A stretch of DNA of 64,000 bases from Caballeronia sp. SBC1 (GTDB taxonomy: Bacteria; Pseudomonadota; Gammaproteobacteria; Burkholderiales; Burkholderiaceae): NCBI RefSeq assembly GCF_011493005.1, contig NZ_CP049158.1:1116001-1180000 (forward strand), written 5' to 3'. Position 1 is the first letter of the stretch. The number at the start of each line of letters is the position of its first letter. This document shows positions 1 through 9,964 of this stretch, in pieces. The notes below the pieces were generated by a model. The model had not been told where the DNA came from. It did not search any database and saw only the letters and a program-made list of their open reading frames with translations. A program made the translations under genes and the position numbers.

Positions 1-986
1 ACGTCAATCAGGCCGCCAGTAAGCGTGAACAACACCGAATCCACGCACAACGAAATCACCGCGCCCGCTACGAAGCACACCAATCCATCGCGGCCGACCG
101 CGCCGACCCACGTCAAGCGCCGCGCAATCTGCTTCACCACTCCGTGACGTGCCAGATCGCTCGCAATCCATGCAATACCCAAGAAGTTGACAATCCGCGC
201 CCCGGCCAGATTGCGCTTGAAATCGCCATCGAAGGAAACCGGGAGCACAAGCAACTTGTAGTACGCCATGCCTGCAACAATCGCGAGGGCCGCAACGCTC
301 GCCATCCAGCCGAACCGGTGCGAACTCACTCGCTGATAGACGGGGTGGCAACATGCAAGCACAGCTATCACGAACATCAACTGCCATGCGGCCGGATTGA
401 AATCCCACAGCAAGTCATTCGCCGACGGCAAATACTCGGCAACGGGCGTCGCTGCTGCCCACAACGCGATGCTGGCGCCCAGCAACAGCCACGGCTTGGT
501 GCGCGCCAACGGCAACACGAGCGGCACGGTCAGCGCAAAAAAGGCGTACATGGGCAGGACGGAAGACAGATACGGCTGACGGCGCAAAAGCAGCACGTCG
601 GCCAACGCAGTGAAGGGCGCTGCCAGAACGGCATCCAGATCGGCAGTGGCCAGATTCGGTGCGCTGCCGAAAAACGGCCGCAACAGGAAACTTGTCAGCA
701 GCATCAAGGCCGCGGTGATGAGAAACGCGCGATAGATTTCGAATGCACGCCGGAAAAACCGTGCCCGTGCGACCGATTCCGAGCGGCGCGCCGACATTGA
801 CTCATAGGCGGTCGCAGTGGCAAATCCGCCAAGGAACACGAAGACTTCGGCGGCGTCGTTGAGCGCGAACGAGTGAAGCGTCACACGCGATATCATGCTG
901 CCGCCAATATGATCGACCAGGATCACCAGCAGTACGAGCCCACGAAAAAAGTCCAGTTCGACCAGGCGTTGCGATTTTCCCTGCAT
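1..986 (-). CDS. opgC: OpgC-family membrane protein (3' end outside window)
   Basis: The minus-strand frame is open from the ATG at 986 to the window edge, giving at least 328 residues with no stop. The N-terminus (MQGKSQRLVELDFFRG, followed by a hydrophobic helix with VDHIGG) matches the OpgC family, integral membrane acyltransferase-like proteins linked to succinylation of periplasmic glucans. Further on come a conserved SFALNDAAEVFVFLGG stretch and many hydrophobic segments, as expected for a protein with about ten membrane helices. No in-frame start lies upstream of 986, so the start is firm, although the Shine-Dalgarno is weak. The gene is divergent from terC. Family assignment is good; the acceptor glucan is not known from this sequence. 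Confidence 0.8.
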   Translation of the reverse strand, partial: MQGKSQRLVELDFFRGLVLLVILVDHIGGSMISRVTLHSFALNDAAEVFVFLGGFATATAYESMSARRSESVARARFFRRAFEIYRAFLITAALMLLTSFLLRPFFGSAPNLATADLDAVLAAPFTALADVLLLRRQPYLSSVLPMYAFFALTVPLVLPLARTKPWLLLGASIALWAAATPVAEYLPSANDLLWDFNPAAWQLMFVIAVLACCHPVYQRVSSHRFGWMASVAALAIVAGMAYYKLLVLPVSFDGDFKRNLAGARIVNFLGIAWIASDLARHGVVKQIARRLTWVGAVGRDGLVCFVAGAVISLCVDSVLFTLTGGLID

Positions 987-1292
987 TCGAAACCCGAAAG
1001 GAACTGCCGGAATCGGGCAGCAAAGATTGAAGACGCCAGAACCGTAGGCCGAGGAAGCCGCTCCGGTTAAGTAAGGGTGAGCAAAGTCAGAGTTTACCCG
1101 TATTTGCGCAATGCACCATTTTGATGCGCATGTTGGCGTCAATATGGAGTCCGGCGAACTTTTTGACGCCACACCGCTCTCAATTATTTCATTAAGCTTA
1201 CGTTTTTGCTTGGCGCGTCACGTATCATCGCGAACGGCCGCTGCGTAGGCGCCTTCCCGTTTCCTCCTACTTCCCCAAGACCCTCGGATCTC
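987..1292. other. Intergenic region between opgC and terC
   Basis: This 306-base divergent spacer must carry the promoters of both flanking genes. The only clear structure is a perfect 9-bp inverted repeat, TGGCGTCAA (1134-1142) and TTGACGCCA (1163-1171), with 20 bases between the arms. Bases from about 1174 to 1215 are locally AT-rich. I looked for the yybP-ykoY manganese riboswitch often found before terC-type genes and did not see its conserved core. Confidence 0.5.
1134..1171. repeat. Inverted repeat upstream of terC
   Basis: TGGCGTCAA and TTGACGCCA are perfect reverse complements separated by 20 bases. The pair lies about 120 bases before the TerC start and could be a dyad operator or an RNA hairpin. 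Nothing in the sequence tells which. Confidence 0.5.
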
Positions 1293-2036
1293 ATGGACTA
1301 TTTAGTTGCATTGGCAAGCGACCCCGGCGCGTGGGCTGCACTAGCGACGCTGCTTGTCATGGAAGTCGTGCTCGGCATCGACAACCTGATCTTCATCTCC
1401 ATTCTTACGAACAAACTGCCCGAAGCGCACCGCGCACGCACGCAGCGGCTCGGCATTGGGCTGGCGTTGATCATGCGTCTCGGCCTGCTCGGCACGGTCG
1501 CGCTGATCGTGCGCCTGACCGCCCCGATCTTCACCGCGTTCGGACACGACTTCTCGTGGCGCGACCTGATCCTCATTGCCGGCGGCGCGTTCCTTGTGTG
1601 GAAAGCGACCACCGAGATCCATCATCATGTCTCGGGTGAAGGCGCCAACGGCGACGGTGTTGTGAAGACGTCCACGCTCACGCCGTGGTCGGCGATCGGT
1701 CAGATCCTGGTGCTCGATCTCGTGTTTTCCATCGACAGCATCGTGACCGCTGTGGGCATGACCGAGCACATTCCCATCATGTTCGTTGCGGTGGTCGGCG
1801 CCGTTTCGGTGATGATGTTCGCGGCCGGACCGCTATCGCGTTTCATCGAAAGGAACCCGACTGTCGTGATGCTCGCACTCGGCTTCCTGCTCGTGATCGG
1901 TATGACGCTGGTCGCCGAAGGGTTTGGATCGCACGTGCCGAAAGGCTACATCTACGCAGCGATGGCGTTCTCGGCGTTGGTCGAGGGGCTGAATATGTTG
2001 TCGCGAAGGGCGAAGAAAAAACGCGCTTTGGAATGA
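1293..2036 (+). CDS. TerC family integral membrane protein
   Basis: The 247-residue product is a typical short TerC protein with about seven membrane helices. It carries the two family acidic motifs: EVVLGIDN at residues 24-31, and LDLVFSIDS in the second half. TerC/Alx proteins are linked to metal (manganese) export and to tellurite resistance; I cannot tell the substrate. The frame stays open upstream to 1206, but the extra 29 residues are not TerC-like, and [14 protein letters not shown] is the usual family beginning, so I start at 1293. A strong terminator follows directly. The gene appears monocistronic. Confidence 0.88.
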   Translation: MDYLVALASDPGAWAALATLLVMEVVLGIDNLIFISILTNKLPEAHRARTQRLGIGLALIMRLGLLGTVALIVRLTAPIFTAFGHDFSWRDLILIAGGAFLVWKATTEIHHHVSGEGANGDGVVKTSTLTPWSAIGQILVLDLVFSIDSIVTAVGMTEHIPIMFVAVVGAVSVMMFAAGPLSRFIERNPTVVMLALGFLLVIGMTLVAEGFGSHVPKGYIYAAMAFSALVEGLNMLSRRAKKKRALE

Positions 2037-2051
2037 TCGCGTGATAAGTCG

Positions 2052-2090
2052 AAAACGCCGCGTGGCTCAAAACCGCGCGGCGTTTTTTTT
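2052..2090 (+). terminator. Rho-independent terminator after terC
   Basis: AAAACGCCGCG pairs with CGCGGCGTTTT across a short loop and is followed by a run of eight T. The complement also ends in four T, so it may serve the converging DUF4186/cobMKL transcript as well. Confidence 0.9.
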
Positions 2091-2091
2091 G

Positions 2092-2487
2092 TTAGAACGG
2101 CAGGTCCGGCTGACGCGGCGGCTTGTCGGCGCCGGCCACTTTTTGCGCCTTCAACCAGCGTTCGATAGCCTGCACGACGTGATCCCGCTCGTCATCGTCC
2201 AGTAGTTTTCCCGCCTCAATGCCATGCCATTTCGCAAGGCAACCTCGGCAGCACGTTGCCGTGGCGTGCTGCGCGACAAACACCGGATGACCGCGAAACG
2301 GCGTCTGCTTGCCGTCGTTCGGCAGATATGCCGGCGCAAGCCGGCGCGTAATCAGTTCACGGGCATGGCTGACCACTTCGGTCATGCCATGTTCACGCAA
2401 ATAAGCCTCTTCACGCGCACGCAGGCGGAAGCGCATGCGGAAATTCGAATGCGACAAGGCACTGAAAACGGTATCGAGATCGCGCAT
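2092..2487 (-). CDS. DUF4186 domain-containing protein
   Basis: The 131-residue product has the DUF4186 signature: RFRLRAREEAYLREHGM, then NDGKQTPFRGHPVFVAQHAT, then CCRGCLAKWHGI. The last part holds a Cys/His set that could bind metal. No function is established for the family. I chose the ATG at 2487 because it lies just after the cobM stop and gives the usual start MRDLDTVF; a longer frame to 2544 would overlap cobM. It is the last gene of the minus-strand cobL-cobK-cobM run and probably rides on that transcript, but there is no evidence for a role in B12 synthesis. Confidence 0.8.
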   Translation of the reverse strand: MRDLDTVFSALSHSNFRMRFRLRAREEAYLREHGMTEVVSHARELITRRLAPAYLPNDGKQTPFRGHPVFVAQHATATCCRGCLAKWHGIEAGKLLDDDERDHVVQAIERWLKAQKVAGADKPPRQPDLPF

Positions 2488-2497
2488 GGCACGTGGC

Positions 2498-3226
2498 TCA
2501 GAATGGCTTGCGATACAGCGACGAATCCGTAAAGCCCTCTGCATTCAGCACATATCCAACCACGATCAACGCTGTCCTTTCAATGCCTTTTTCAAGCACT
2601 TTTCCTGCGATATCAGCGAGTGTGCCTAGCACTTTCTCTTCGTCAGGCCAGCTTGCCCGGAAGATCACGGCTACAGGACATTGCGCGCCGTAATGCGGAA
2701 TCAGGTCGGCAACGATCCGTTCAATATGCCGTACCCCGAGGTGGATTGCCATGGTCGCGCGATGGCGTGCGAGATCGGCAAGTTGCTCGCCTTCGGGCAT
2801 TGACGTCTTCGTGGCGAAGCGCGTAAGGATCACCGTTTGCGAAATGCCGGGCAACGTGAATTCGCAACCAAGGGATGCCGCCGATGCAGCCGCCGCCGTG
2901 ACTCCCGGTACAATTTCATAAGGAATGGAAAGCATATTCAAGCGCCGTATCTGCTCGCCTATTGCGCCATATAGCGACGGATCACCGGAATGGACACGCG
3001 CAACGTCTTTCCCTTTAAGGTGAGCAGCTTCGAGCAACGCGACAATTTCGTCGAGATGAAGATCGGCCGTATTCACGACGCTTTCCGCAGAATGTCCGCT
3101 CAGCACCGCTTCCGGCACAAGCGATCCGGCGTACAAAATAACCGGACAGGTACGAATGAGGCGCTGACCTTTCACCGTGATGAGTTCGGGATCTCCGGGT
3201 CCGGCACCAATGAAATAGACCGTCAT
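2498..3226 (-). CDS. cobM: Precorrin-4 C11-methyltransferase
   Basis: CobM transfers a methyl group from S-adenosylmethionine to C-11 of precorrin-4, giving precorrin-5. The 242-residue protein has the tetrapyrrole methylase fold. The N-terminal glycine motif [12 protein letters not shown] is at residues 6-17, followed by CobM-typical YAGSLVP and HSGDPSLYGA. The length is normal. The start codon directly follows the cobK stop with no gap, so translation is probably coupled. With cobK and cobL it forms a minus-strand group working between precorrin-4 and precorrin-8x. Confidence 0.95.
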   Translation of the reverse strand: MTVYFIGAGPGDPELITVKGQRLIRTCPVILYAGSLVPEAVLSGHSAESVVNTADLHLDEIVALLEAAHLKGKDVARVHSGDPSLYGAIGEQIRRLNMLSIPYEIVPGVTAAAASAASLGCEFTLPGISQTVILTRFATKTSMPEGEQLADLARHRATMAIHLGVRHIERIVADLIPHYGAQCPVAVIFRASWPDEEKVLGTLADIAGKVLEKGIERTALIVVGYVLNAEGFTDSSLYRKPF

Positions 3227-3979
3227 TTAAGGGGTTTTATCAAAAAGTGAATGCGGATGGAACAATGCTTCAAGTGCGTCCAGAAGCGAGCTTGTATTGG
3301 AGAATTCGCGCTCGGCCGGTGGAAGGCGTGGCCGTTTCAGCATGACCACAGGCAAACCTCGTTCCCGCGCCACCGCAAGTTTCGCCTCCGTTGCCGCGCC
3401 GCCGCTATTCTTGCTGACGAGGACATCGGTTTGCTGCGCGTCGAAGAGCATGCGCTCACCTTCCAGCGAGAACGGTCCGCGCGCGCCAATGATTGTCGCG
3501 TGTGCGTTGCCGGGGTACGGGTCGAGGCAGCGAATGGTCCAGTGTTGCCAAGAGGGAATCTCACGGAGATGCGCGAGCGGTTCGCGGCCCAGCGTCCAGA
3601 ACGGGTTTTTGTAAGGCGCAAGGGTATGGACGATGTCCGGAAAATCCACTGCCTCCCGCCAATCGTCTCCAGTTTGCGGTTGCCAGGGTGCGCGGCGAAG
3701 CGCCCAGCATTGGATGTTCGTGAGCGCACTGGCCGCGCTCGCGTGACGGCTCATTTGCGCGGCGTAGGGATGCGTGGCATCGACTATCAGGCCGATGGAT
3801 TCGGCTTCAATGAACGCCTTTAACCCTTCAACGCCTCCGAAGCCGCCCGCGCGCACGCTGCAGACCAGATCGGCTGGCATACGGCCCAAGCCGGCGAGGC
3901 TATAGACATGGCTAGGGCCGAGACGGCGCGCGATTGTCAATGCGTCACCAGTGCCTCCTAACAGCAAGATCCGTTTCAT
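3227..3979 (-). CDS. cobK: Precorrin-6A reductase
   Basis: CobK/CbiJ reduces the macrocycle of precorrin-6A with NADPH. The 250-residue product starts MKRILLLGGTGDA, the family nucleotide-binding motif, and contains LIVDATHPYAAQMS, the conserved substrate-region signature. I use the ATG at 3979, preceded by AGGGGG at a good distance; the frame extends upstream to 4018 without family-like sequence. It lies between cobL and cobM in a tight minus-strand operon. Confidence 0.93.
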   Translation of the reverse strand: MKRILLLGGTGDALTIARRLGPSHVYSLAGLGRMPADLVCSVRAGGFGGVEGLKAFIEAESIGLIVDATHPYAAQMSRHASAASALTNIQCWALRRAPWQPQTGDDWREAVDFPDIVHTLAPYKNPFWTLGREPLAHLREIPSWQHWTIRCLDPYPGNAHATIIGARGPFSLEGERMLFDAQQTDVLVSKNSGGAATEAKLAVARERGLPVVMLKRPRLPPAEREFSNTSSLLDALEALFHPHSLFDKTP

Positions 3980-4024
3980 TGCGCCGCCCCCTGTCTCGTC
4001 ACGCATGGTGGTAACCAAAAAACA

Positions 4025-5233
4025 TTATGGTTTGACAGCATGCAGTAGCGTGATGGGAAGCGCTTGGCGCCAGGTATCGAAGGTGCCTAGCGGCTGTGCA
4101 TAAGCAACGCCAATACGCGTCATCTCGCCGCCGTGAAGCGCGCGCCACGCGATCAGCGTTGCTTCGCTCTGGATGGTGACGGCGTTGACGATCATCCGCC
4201 CGCCTTTCTTCAGATGAGACCAGCAGGTGTCGAGCATCTCGGGCGCGGTCACGCCACCACCGATAAAAATCGCATCGGGCGCAGGCAACCCGGCTAACGC
4301 ACCCGGCGCCTCACCCTCGACCAGTTGAAGTCCAGGCACGCCAAGCGCATCGCGATTGTGTTCGATCAGGCGTTGACGCTCACCGTTCGCTTCGATCGCG
4401 ATAGCACGGCAACTCGGGTGCGTGCGCATCCATTCGATACCAATGGAACCGCATCCCGCACCCACGTCCCACAGCAGTTCACCGGGTTCAGGCGCGAGCC
4501 GCGACAGCGTAATCGCACGGACATCGCGTTTGGTGAGCTGTCCGTCGTGCTGGTATGCGTCGTCTGGAAGGCCGGGCGTCAGCGGCAAGCGCAGCACATG
4601 GTTTTCCGCGATGCACTCGATCGCCACCAGATTCAGCGCGGCCACGTCACTTGACGTCCACGCGCTGGCCACGCTATTGATACGCCGCTCCTGCTCGCCT
4701 CCCAGATGCTCGAACACGCTCAGACGGCTCGCGCCAAAACCACGTTTCGTCAGCAATGCCGCGACCAAGCCTGGACTTGAAGCGTCGCTGCTTAGAACAA
4801 ACAGGCGCGCGCCGGGATGAAGCTGCGTTTCGAGCGCCGCAATCGGCCGCCCGACCAGCGACACCGCCGTCACATCCTGCAGCGCCCAGTGCAAACGCGC
4901 GGCGGCAAGCGACAGCGAAGACGGCGCGGGTAACACGCAGAACTCATCTGCTGCCAGTTCGCGGGCGAATGTTGTGCCGACGCCGAACATCATCGGGTCG
5001 CCGCTCGCGAGCACACACACCCGGCTGCGTTCGTGACGATATTCAAGTACCGGCGCAATCGTGAACGGCGTAGGCCATGCACGACGTTCGCCGCCAATCC
5101 GGGCCGGCAATAACGCGAGATGACGCGCGCCGCCGAAAATCGTATCGGCGCTCAGCAACGCCTGGCGCGCGTGCCGGCTAAGTCCGCCCCAGCCATCTTC
5201 CCCGATCCCCACCACGGTCAACCACGGTGACAT
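4025..5233 (-). CDS. cobL: Precorrin-6Y C5,15-methyltransferase (decarboxylating)
   Basis: CobL is a two-domain enzyme that methylates C-5 and C-15 and decarboxylates the ring C acetate, giving precorrin-8x. The 402-residue product shows both halves: an N-terminal CbiE-like tetrapyrrole methylase ([15 protein letters not shown]) and a C-terminal CbiT-like Rossmann methyltransferase with the SAM motif [14 protein letters not shown]. The ATG at 5233 follows GAGGA with 7 bases between and gives the normal N-terminus. A GTG at 5272 would add 13 non-conserved residues. It is the first gene of cobL-cobK-cobM and is divergent from the cobG riboswitch leader. Confidence 0.94.
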   Translation of the reverse strand: MSPWLTVVGIGEDGWGGLSRHARQALLSADTIFGGARHLALLPARIGGERRAWPTPFTIAPVLEYRHERSRVCVLASGDPMMFGVGTTFARELAADEFCVLPAPSSLSLAAARLHWALQDVTAVSLVGRPIAALETQLHPGARLFVLSSDASSPGLVAALLTKRGFGASRLSVFEHLGGEQERRINSVASAWTSSDVAALNLVAIECIAENHVLRLPLTPGLPDDAYQHDGQLTKRDVRAITLSRLAPEPGELLWDVGAGCGSIGIEWMRTHPSCRAIAIEANGERQRLIEHNRDALGVPGLQLVEGEAPGALAGLPAPDAIFIGGGVTAPEMLDTCWSHLKKGGRMIVNAVTIQSEATLIAWRALHGGEMTRIGVAYAQPLGTFDTWRQALPITLLHAVKP

Positions 5234-5377
5234 CCGCCGATCCTCACTTGATTCATTCGCTGGCTCATTCACTCATTACGCCGCGTCTGCAACGTGGCCG
5301 AGACAATGCGGCTAAAGCAGGTCCGGCCTGACGCCGATGCGCTTTATCCGCCGCAAAAACGGGCATAATACCGCGTT

Positions 5378-5526
5378 AGTCGGTGCCCTTACGGGCCTAA
5401 CAGGGAACACAGCAGAACTGTGGCTGCCCCCGCAATTGTACGCAGCGAGTCCGCGCTCCACTGCCACTGGTTTCGACTGGGAAGGCCGGCACGGACGTCG
5501 ACCTGCAAGCCAAGAGACCTGCCGAC
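5378..5526 (+). ncRNA. Cobalamin riboswitch upstream of cobG
   Basis: Conserved AdoCbl-riboswitch elements occur in order: GGTGCCC, a GGGAACACAGC block, GCTGCCCCCGCAA, CCACTG, GGGAAGGCCGGCACGG, and the 3' B12 box AAGCCAAGAGACCTGCC at 5507-5523. The element ends about 50-115 bases before the possible cobG starts, so B12 binding could block either transcription or ribosome access. It should control cobG-cobH-cobI-cobJ. Confidence 0.93.
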
Positions 5527-5641
5527 CTGAATTCTTCGTGCAAGCCAACATCGGGCGGGGTGTACCGATACCGCGAACGTGTCATCCCCTCAAAGGGTCC
5601 GACATGCTCAAGGCGCCGCGCGAGACCGAACGGGTCACGCT

Positions 5642-6946
5642 TTGAACGAACCACTCACTACTGTGCACGCATCAACGCAAGCATCACGGCCATCGGCTTG
5701 TCCGGGCCTGATGCGAATCGCGCCTGCGCGCGATGGCGGCCTGTGCCGCATTCGCCTCGCAAGCGGTGAACTGACTGCGGCGCAGGCGCGTGCTGTAGCG
5801 CAGGCGTCGCTCGAATTCGGTTCCGGTTTCATCGATGCAACCAATCGCGCGAATCTGCAGATCCGAGGCGTAAGGGAAGACTCGCAGGAAGCGCTCGTCT
5901 CGCAGCTCGTCGACGCGGGACTTGGGCCCGTCACGCCGGGTTCCGACGACCAGCGTAACGTCATGTCCAGTCCGCTGGCTGGCCTCGATTCGCACGCCTT
6001 GCTCGATGTCGCACCGCTCGTTTCCACGTTAATCGGGCAGATGCAGCGCGACGCGCGTTTGCATCAGCTGTCGCCGAAATTTGCGTTGATGGTGGACGGC
6101 GGCGAGCGCCTCGCCATGCTCGATCATCCTCACGATGTGTGGCTTTCAGCGGTATCGGCGGAACGGCTTGTGTTCGGGCTCGCGGGCCGTCCACCGCGGT
6201 TCGAAAACAATGCGCCGGCGTTGGCTGCGGTGAAAACCGGGCACGTCCCGGCACTGGTCGACGCACTGCTGCAAACCTTCCTCGATCTCGCGCAGCCCTG
6301 GCAGACCAGAATGCGCGATCTGCTGACGACGTGTCCTATCGAAGAAATTCTTGGCCGCGTTCAGGAGAAGCTTGGCTTTCTTTTAGATCGTGACGTTGAA
6401 CACTGGCGTCGTCCGGCATCCGATGCAAGGCTGCGTTTCGGCGTGCATCGTCAAGGGACGGGCGACAGCGTGTGCGTTGGTGCGCAAGTCCCGCTTGGGC
6501 GCCTGGATGCCGCGACACTTTCCGCGCTCGCCGATCTCGCGCCACGAATACGCATGACGCCATGGCAAAGCGTCATGCTGCTAGACGTGCCCCCTGCTGA
6601 TGCACGACCTCTAGTTGAACAACTCGCCGCGCTGGGTCTCGCAACATCGCCCGACGAACCATTCGCGCGCCTGATTGCGTGTACAGGTTCGCCGGGCTGC
6701 GCAAAAAGTTTCGCCGATACCAAAGCTGACGCACAACTTCTCGCGCGATCCATGCCGCCCGCAGGCGATGTCCATCTTAGCGGCTGCGCGCGCTCATGCG
6801 CGGCGGCGCACCGCGTTGAAACCACCTTGATGGCCGTCGCTCCCGGTCGCTACGATCTTTATGGCGATGCGCCTGAAGCCGTTGCCCGCCATCTCACCAT
6901 TGAACAGGCAGCCCGCTGGCTAGCCCGGAGCACCCCTGATGCTTGA
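5642..6946 (+). CDS. cobG: Precorrin-3B synthase
   Basis: CobG is the oxygen-dependent monooxygenase that makes precorrin-3B, the hallmark step of the aerobic B12 route. The 434-residue product is related to sulfite/nitrite reductases. It has the iron-sulfur ligands C347-x5-C353 (CTGSPGC) and C382-x3-C386 (GCARSC), plus NRANLQIRG near the N-terminus. The conserved part begins at PSACPGLMRI. No ATG is available: TTG at 5642 gives a family-like start, while GTG at 5579 and GTG at 5663 are alternatives. It is the first gene after the riboswitch and overlaps cobH by 8 bases. Confidence 0.9.
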   Translation: MNEPLTTVHASTQASRPSACPGLMRIAPARDGGLCRIRLASGELTAAQARAVAQASLEFGSGFIDATNRANLQIRGVREDSQEALVSQLVDAGLGPVTPGSDDQRNVMSSPLAGLDSHALLDVAPLVSTLIGQMQRDARLHQLSPKFALMVDGGERLAMLDHPHDVWLSAVSAERLVFGLAGRPPRFENNAPALAAVKTGHVPALVDALLQTFLDLAQPWQTRMRDLLTTCPIEEILGRVQEKLGFLLDRDVEHWRRPASDARLRFGVHRQGTGDSVCVGAQVPLGRLDAATLSALADLAPRIRMTPWQSVMLLDVPPADARPLVEQLAALGLATSPDEPFARLIACTGSPGCAKSFADTKADAQLLARSMPPAGDVHLSGCARSCAAAHRVETTLMAVAPGRYDLYGDAPEAVARHLTIEQAARWLARSTPDA

Positions 6947-7565
6947 TTACATTCGCGACGGTCAAGCGATTTATCGCGCGTCGTTTGCGACCATTCGTGC
7001 CGAGGCCAACCTCTCGGCCGTTCCCGCCGATCTCGAGAAACTTGCCGTGCGCGTGATCCATGCGTGCGGCATGACGGACGTAGTCGATGACCTCGTGTTC
7101 TCTCCCGGCGCAGGCATGGCAGGCCGCTCGGCGCTTGGCCAAGGCGCACCCATTCTCTGCGATGCCCGCATGGTCGCCGAAGGCATCACGCGCGCGCGGT
7201 TGCCGGCGAACAACCGTGTGATCTGCACGCTCAACGATTCCTCTGTACCTGAACGCGCTCGCGCACTCGGCAATACGCGCTCGGCCGCCGCGCTCGAATT
7301 GTGGCGCCCGGATCTTGAAGGCAGCGTGGTGGTGATCGGCAATGCGCCCACCGCGCTCTTCCATCTGCTCGACATGCTCGACGCCGGTGCGCCCAAACCT
7401 GCGCTGATCCTGGGCTTCCCGGTGGGGTTTATCGGCGCGGCGGAATCGAAGGCGCTGCTTGCCGCGAATAGCCGCGGCGTGCCGTTCGTCGCATTGCGCG
7501 GGCGGCGCGGCGGCAGCGCAATGGCGGCGGCGGCCGTGAACGCGCTGGCAACGGAGACCGAATGA
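6939..7565 (+). CDS. cobH: Precorrin-8X methylmutase
   Basis: CobH moves the methyl group from C-11 to C-12, turning precorrin-8x into hydrogenobyrinic acid. The 208-residue protein has the catalytic histidine in VIHACGM (H41) and the conserved [10 protein letters not shown] and [14 protein letters not shown] segments near the C-terminus. Length and start are normal. It overlaps the end of cobG by 8 bases and its stop overlaps cobI by 4, so the cobGHIJ genes are very likely translated as a coupled unit. Confidence 0.95.
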   Translation: MLDYIRDGQAIYRASFATIRAEANLSAVPADLEKLAVRVIHACGMTDVVDDLVFSPGAGMAGRSALGQGAPILCDARMVAEGITRARLPANNRVICTLNDSSVPERARALGNTRSAAALELWRPDLEGSVVVIGNAPTALFHLLDMLDAGAPKPALILGFPVGFIGAAESKALLAANSRGVPFVALRGRRGGSAMAAAAVNALATETE

Positions 7566-8290
7566 TGAGCGGACGCCTCTATGGCCTCGGTGTCGGTCCT
7601 GGTGACCCCGAGCTGATAACAGTCAAGGCATTGCGTTTGCTGACCTCCGCGCCGGTGGTCGCTTACTTCGTGGCGAAGGGCAAGAAAGGCAATGCGTTCG
7701 GGATCATTGAAGCGCATCTCAACGAAACGCAAACGCGCATGCCGCTGGTTTATCCGGTTACGACCGAAGCGCTTGAGCCGCCGCTTTGCTATGAAACGAT
7801 CATTGGCGACTTCTACGATGAATCCGCCATCCGTATCGCAGATCATCTGGAAGCGGGACGCGATGTAGCCGTGATCTGCGAGGGCGATCCATTCTTCTAC
7901 GGCTCCTACATGTATCTGCATGACCGGCTGGCCTTGCGCTTCGAAGCGCACGTGGTCCCGGGCGTGTGTTCCATGCTTGGTGGCGTGGCCGTGCTTGGGG
8001 TGCCGCTCGTGTACCGGAACCAGAGTTTGTCGGTGTTATCGGGCGTGCTGCCGGAAGCAGATCTAAAGCAACGTCTCGCCACCGCCGATGCCGCCGTGAT
8101 CATGAAACTAGGCCGCAACTTCGAAAAGGTCCGGCGCGTGCTCACCGAACTCGGACTCGACAAACGTGCGCTTTACGTCGAGCGCGCGACCATGGCGAAC
8201 CAGCGCATTGTGCCGCTGGAAGAAGTCGATCCCATGGCATCGCCCTACTTCTCGCTGCTCGTCGTGCCGGGGGAAAAATGGCAGGCGTGA
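7562..8290 (+). CDS. cobI: Precorrin-2 C20-methyltransferase
   Basis: CobI methylates precorrin-2 at C-20 with S-adenosylmethionine. The 242-residue protein has the methylase glycine motif [16 protein letters not shown] (starting near residue 8), [10 protein letters not shown], and VVPGVCSM. Two adjacent ATG codons (7562 and 7565) are equally possible starts; the first makes an ATGA overlap with the cobH stop. The 3' end overlaps cobJ by 13 bases. Confidence 0.95.
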   Translation: MMSGRLYGLGVGPGDPELITVKALRLLTSAPVVAYFVAKGKKGNAFGIIEAHLNETQTRMPLVYPVTTEALEPPLCYETIIGDFYDESAIRIADHLEAGRDVAVICEGDPFFYGSYMYLHDRLALRFEAHVVPGVCSMLGGVAVLGVPLVYRNQSLSVLSGVLPEADLKQRLATADAAVIMKLGRNFEKVRRVLTELGLDKRALYVERATMANQRIVPLEEVDPMASPYFSLLVVPGEKWQA

Positions 8291-9963
8291 CGGCGTTGAG
8301 CGAGCAGGTCCCTGTGGCAATCGTGGTTCTGGGGATGGGCGCTTTGGGTACCGCGCGCCACATTCAGGCGCTGTATCCCGGTTCGCTGGTTCACGGTCTA
8401 TCGAGCCGCGTGCAAGCCGATGTCGCATTCACTGAACTCGGCCCTCATCTGCGCGAACTCTATGCAAGCAACACGCCGATCGTCGCGTTGTGCGCAGCGG
8501 GCATCGTGATTCGATGCCTCGCATCCGCGCTCGCCGACAAGACCCATGAACCGCCCGTTCTAGCCGTGGCTGAGGACGCTAGCGCAGTCGTGCCTTTGCT
8601 TGGCGGTCTGGGCGGCGTGAACGTAATGGCGCGCGAAATCGCGGCGGCGCTGGACGTCGCACCAGCGATAACGACCAGCGGAGAACTACGTTTTGGCACC
8701 TGCCTGCTGAACCCGCCAGCGGGTTATGTGCTTGCCGATATCGAGCACGGGAAACGTTTTGTGTCGGACCTGCTCGCGGGAGCCACGACGCGCGTTGAAG
8801 GTCACGCGCCATGGCTCGACGCAGCAGACCTGCCACGCGCGACGGATGCCAGCCTCGCGATCCGGATCACACCGCACACGAGCGATACAGCTGACGAATT
8901 GATGATTCATCCGCGCTGTGCGGTTGTATGCGTGACGGCCTTATCTTCGGAGGGCTCGATCGTCGAACGCGTGCGCGGGATCTTGCGTGAACAGCGCATT
9001 GCACCATTGGCGCTGGCAGCAGTGCTTGCACCGTTGAGCATGATGACGTCTGCACCGCTTGTTCAAGCCGCTCGGACGCTGAACTTGTCGCTGCGCTTCG
9101 GAACGCTTCCTGCTAGCTTCGACACATTCGAGTCTCGTGACGACGGCATCACAATTGCCCTCGCGCCACATCCGCTCGATCCCTCAACGCTCGGGCAAGC
9201 ACGCGGCACGCTCACCGTGATTGGTCTCGGTCCCGGCAGTGCGGATCTGATGGTGCCCGCAGCAAGACAGGCGTTATCGCAAGCAGACGATGTACTCGGC
9301 TACGAGACCTATGTGCGCATGGCCGGTCCGTTCGCGCCGCATCAGGTGCTTCATTGCAGCGACAACCGTGAAGAGATGCAGCGCGCGCGCCATGCGTTCG
9401 AACTGGCAAGTACGGGACGCAGCGTGGTGGTCGTATCGTCGGGGGACCCCGGGGTCTTTGCAATGGCTGCCGCCGTGCTCGAAGCGCTCGACGAGGCCCG
9501 GGACAACCCGCTATGGAATGCAGTGGACTTGCAGGTCGTGCCCGGTGTATCCGCCGCTCTGGCCACGGCCGCTCGTGCCGGCGCGCCGCTCGGACACGAC
9601 TTCTGCATGCTGTCGCTTTCGGACAACCTCAAGCCGTGGGCCGTGATAGAAACGCGCTTGCGACATGCGGCTCAAGCCGATCTCGTGATGGCGTTTTACA
9701 ACCCTGTCTCGCGCGCGCGGCCGTGGCAACTTGATCGCGCGCTGGATATCGTGCGTGAGCATCGGAGTGGCGCGACCCTGATCGTGCTGGGTCGAAACAT
9801 CGGCAGGCCGGGTGAAACACTGACCACCACGACGCTGGATAAAATGCATGCCAGTCAGGTCGATATGCGTACGATGGTGATTGTTGGTTCGTCCACCACG
9901 CGCAGTTTTCCCCGTAACCGACGTGATGGCGATTGGGTATACACGCCGCGCTGGTACGAATGA
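8278..9963 (+). CDS. cobJ: Fused CbiG-like / precorrin-3B C17-methyltransferase
   Basis: The 561-residue product joins two activities. Residues 1 to about 310 are a CbiG-type domain ([42 protein letters not shown]), related to cobalt-precorrin-5A hydrolase. From residue 312, [18 protein letters not shown] opens a CobJ methylase, with [11 protein letters not shown] and VVPGVSAA. CobJ methylates C-17 and contracts the ring. The ATG at 8278 lies inside the 3' end of cobI and begins the CbiG domain; the frame is open further upstream only by chance. The stop lies one base from the converging VWA gene. Confidence 0.92.
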   Translation: MAGVTALSEQVPVAIVVLGMGALGTARHIQALYPGSLVHGLSSRVQADVAFTELGPHLRELYASNTPIVALCAAGIVIRCLASALADKTHEPPVLAVAEDASAVVPLLGGLGGVNVMAREIAAALDVAPAITTSGELRFGTCLLNPPAGYVLADIEHGKRFVSDLLAGATTRVEGHAPWLDAADLPRATDASLAIRITPHTSDTADELMIHPRCAVVCVTALSSEGSIVERVRGILREQRIAPLALAAVLAPLSMMTSAPLVQAARTLNLSLRFGTLPASFDTFESRDDGITIALAPHPLDPSTLGQARGTLTVIGLGPGSADLMVPAARQALSQADDVLGYETYVRMAGPFAPHQVLHCSDNREEMQRARHAFELASTGRSVVVVSSGDPGVFAMAAAVLEALDEARDNPLWNAVDLQVVPGVSAALATAARAGAPLGHDFCMLSLSDNLKPWAVIETRLRHAAQADLVMAFYNPVSRARPWQLDRALDIVREHRSGATLIVLGRNIGRPGETLTTTTLDKMHASQVDMRTMVIVGSSTTRSFPRNRRDGDWVYTPRWYE

Positions 9964-9964
9964 A

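Noticed and set aside
1081..1292. yybP-ykoY manganese riboswitch before terC
   Set aside because: I looked for the conserved core often present before TerC-type genes and did not find it.
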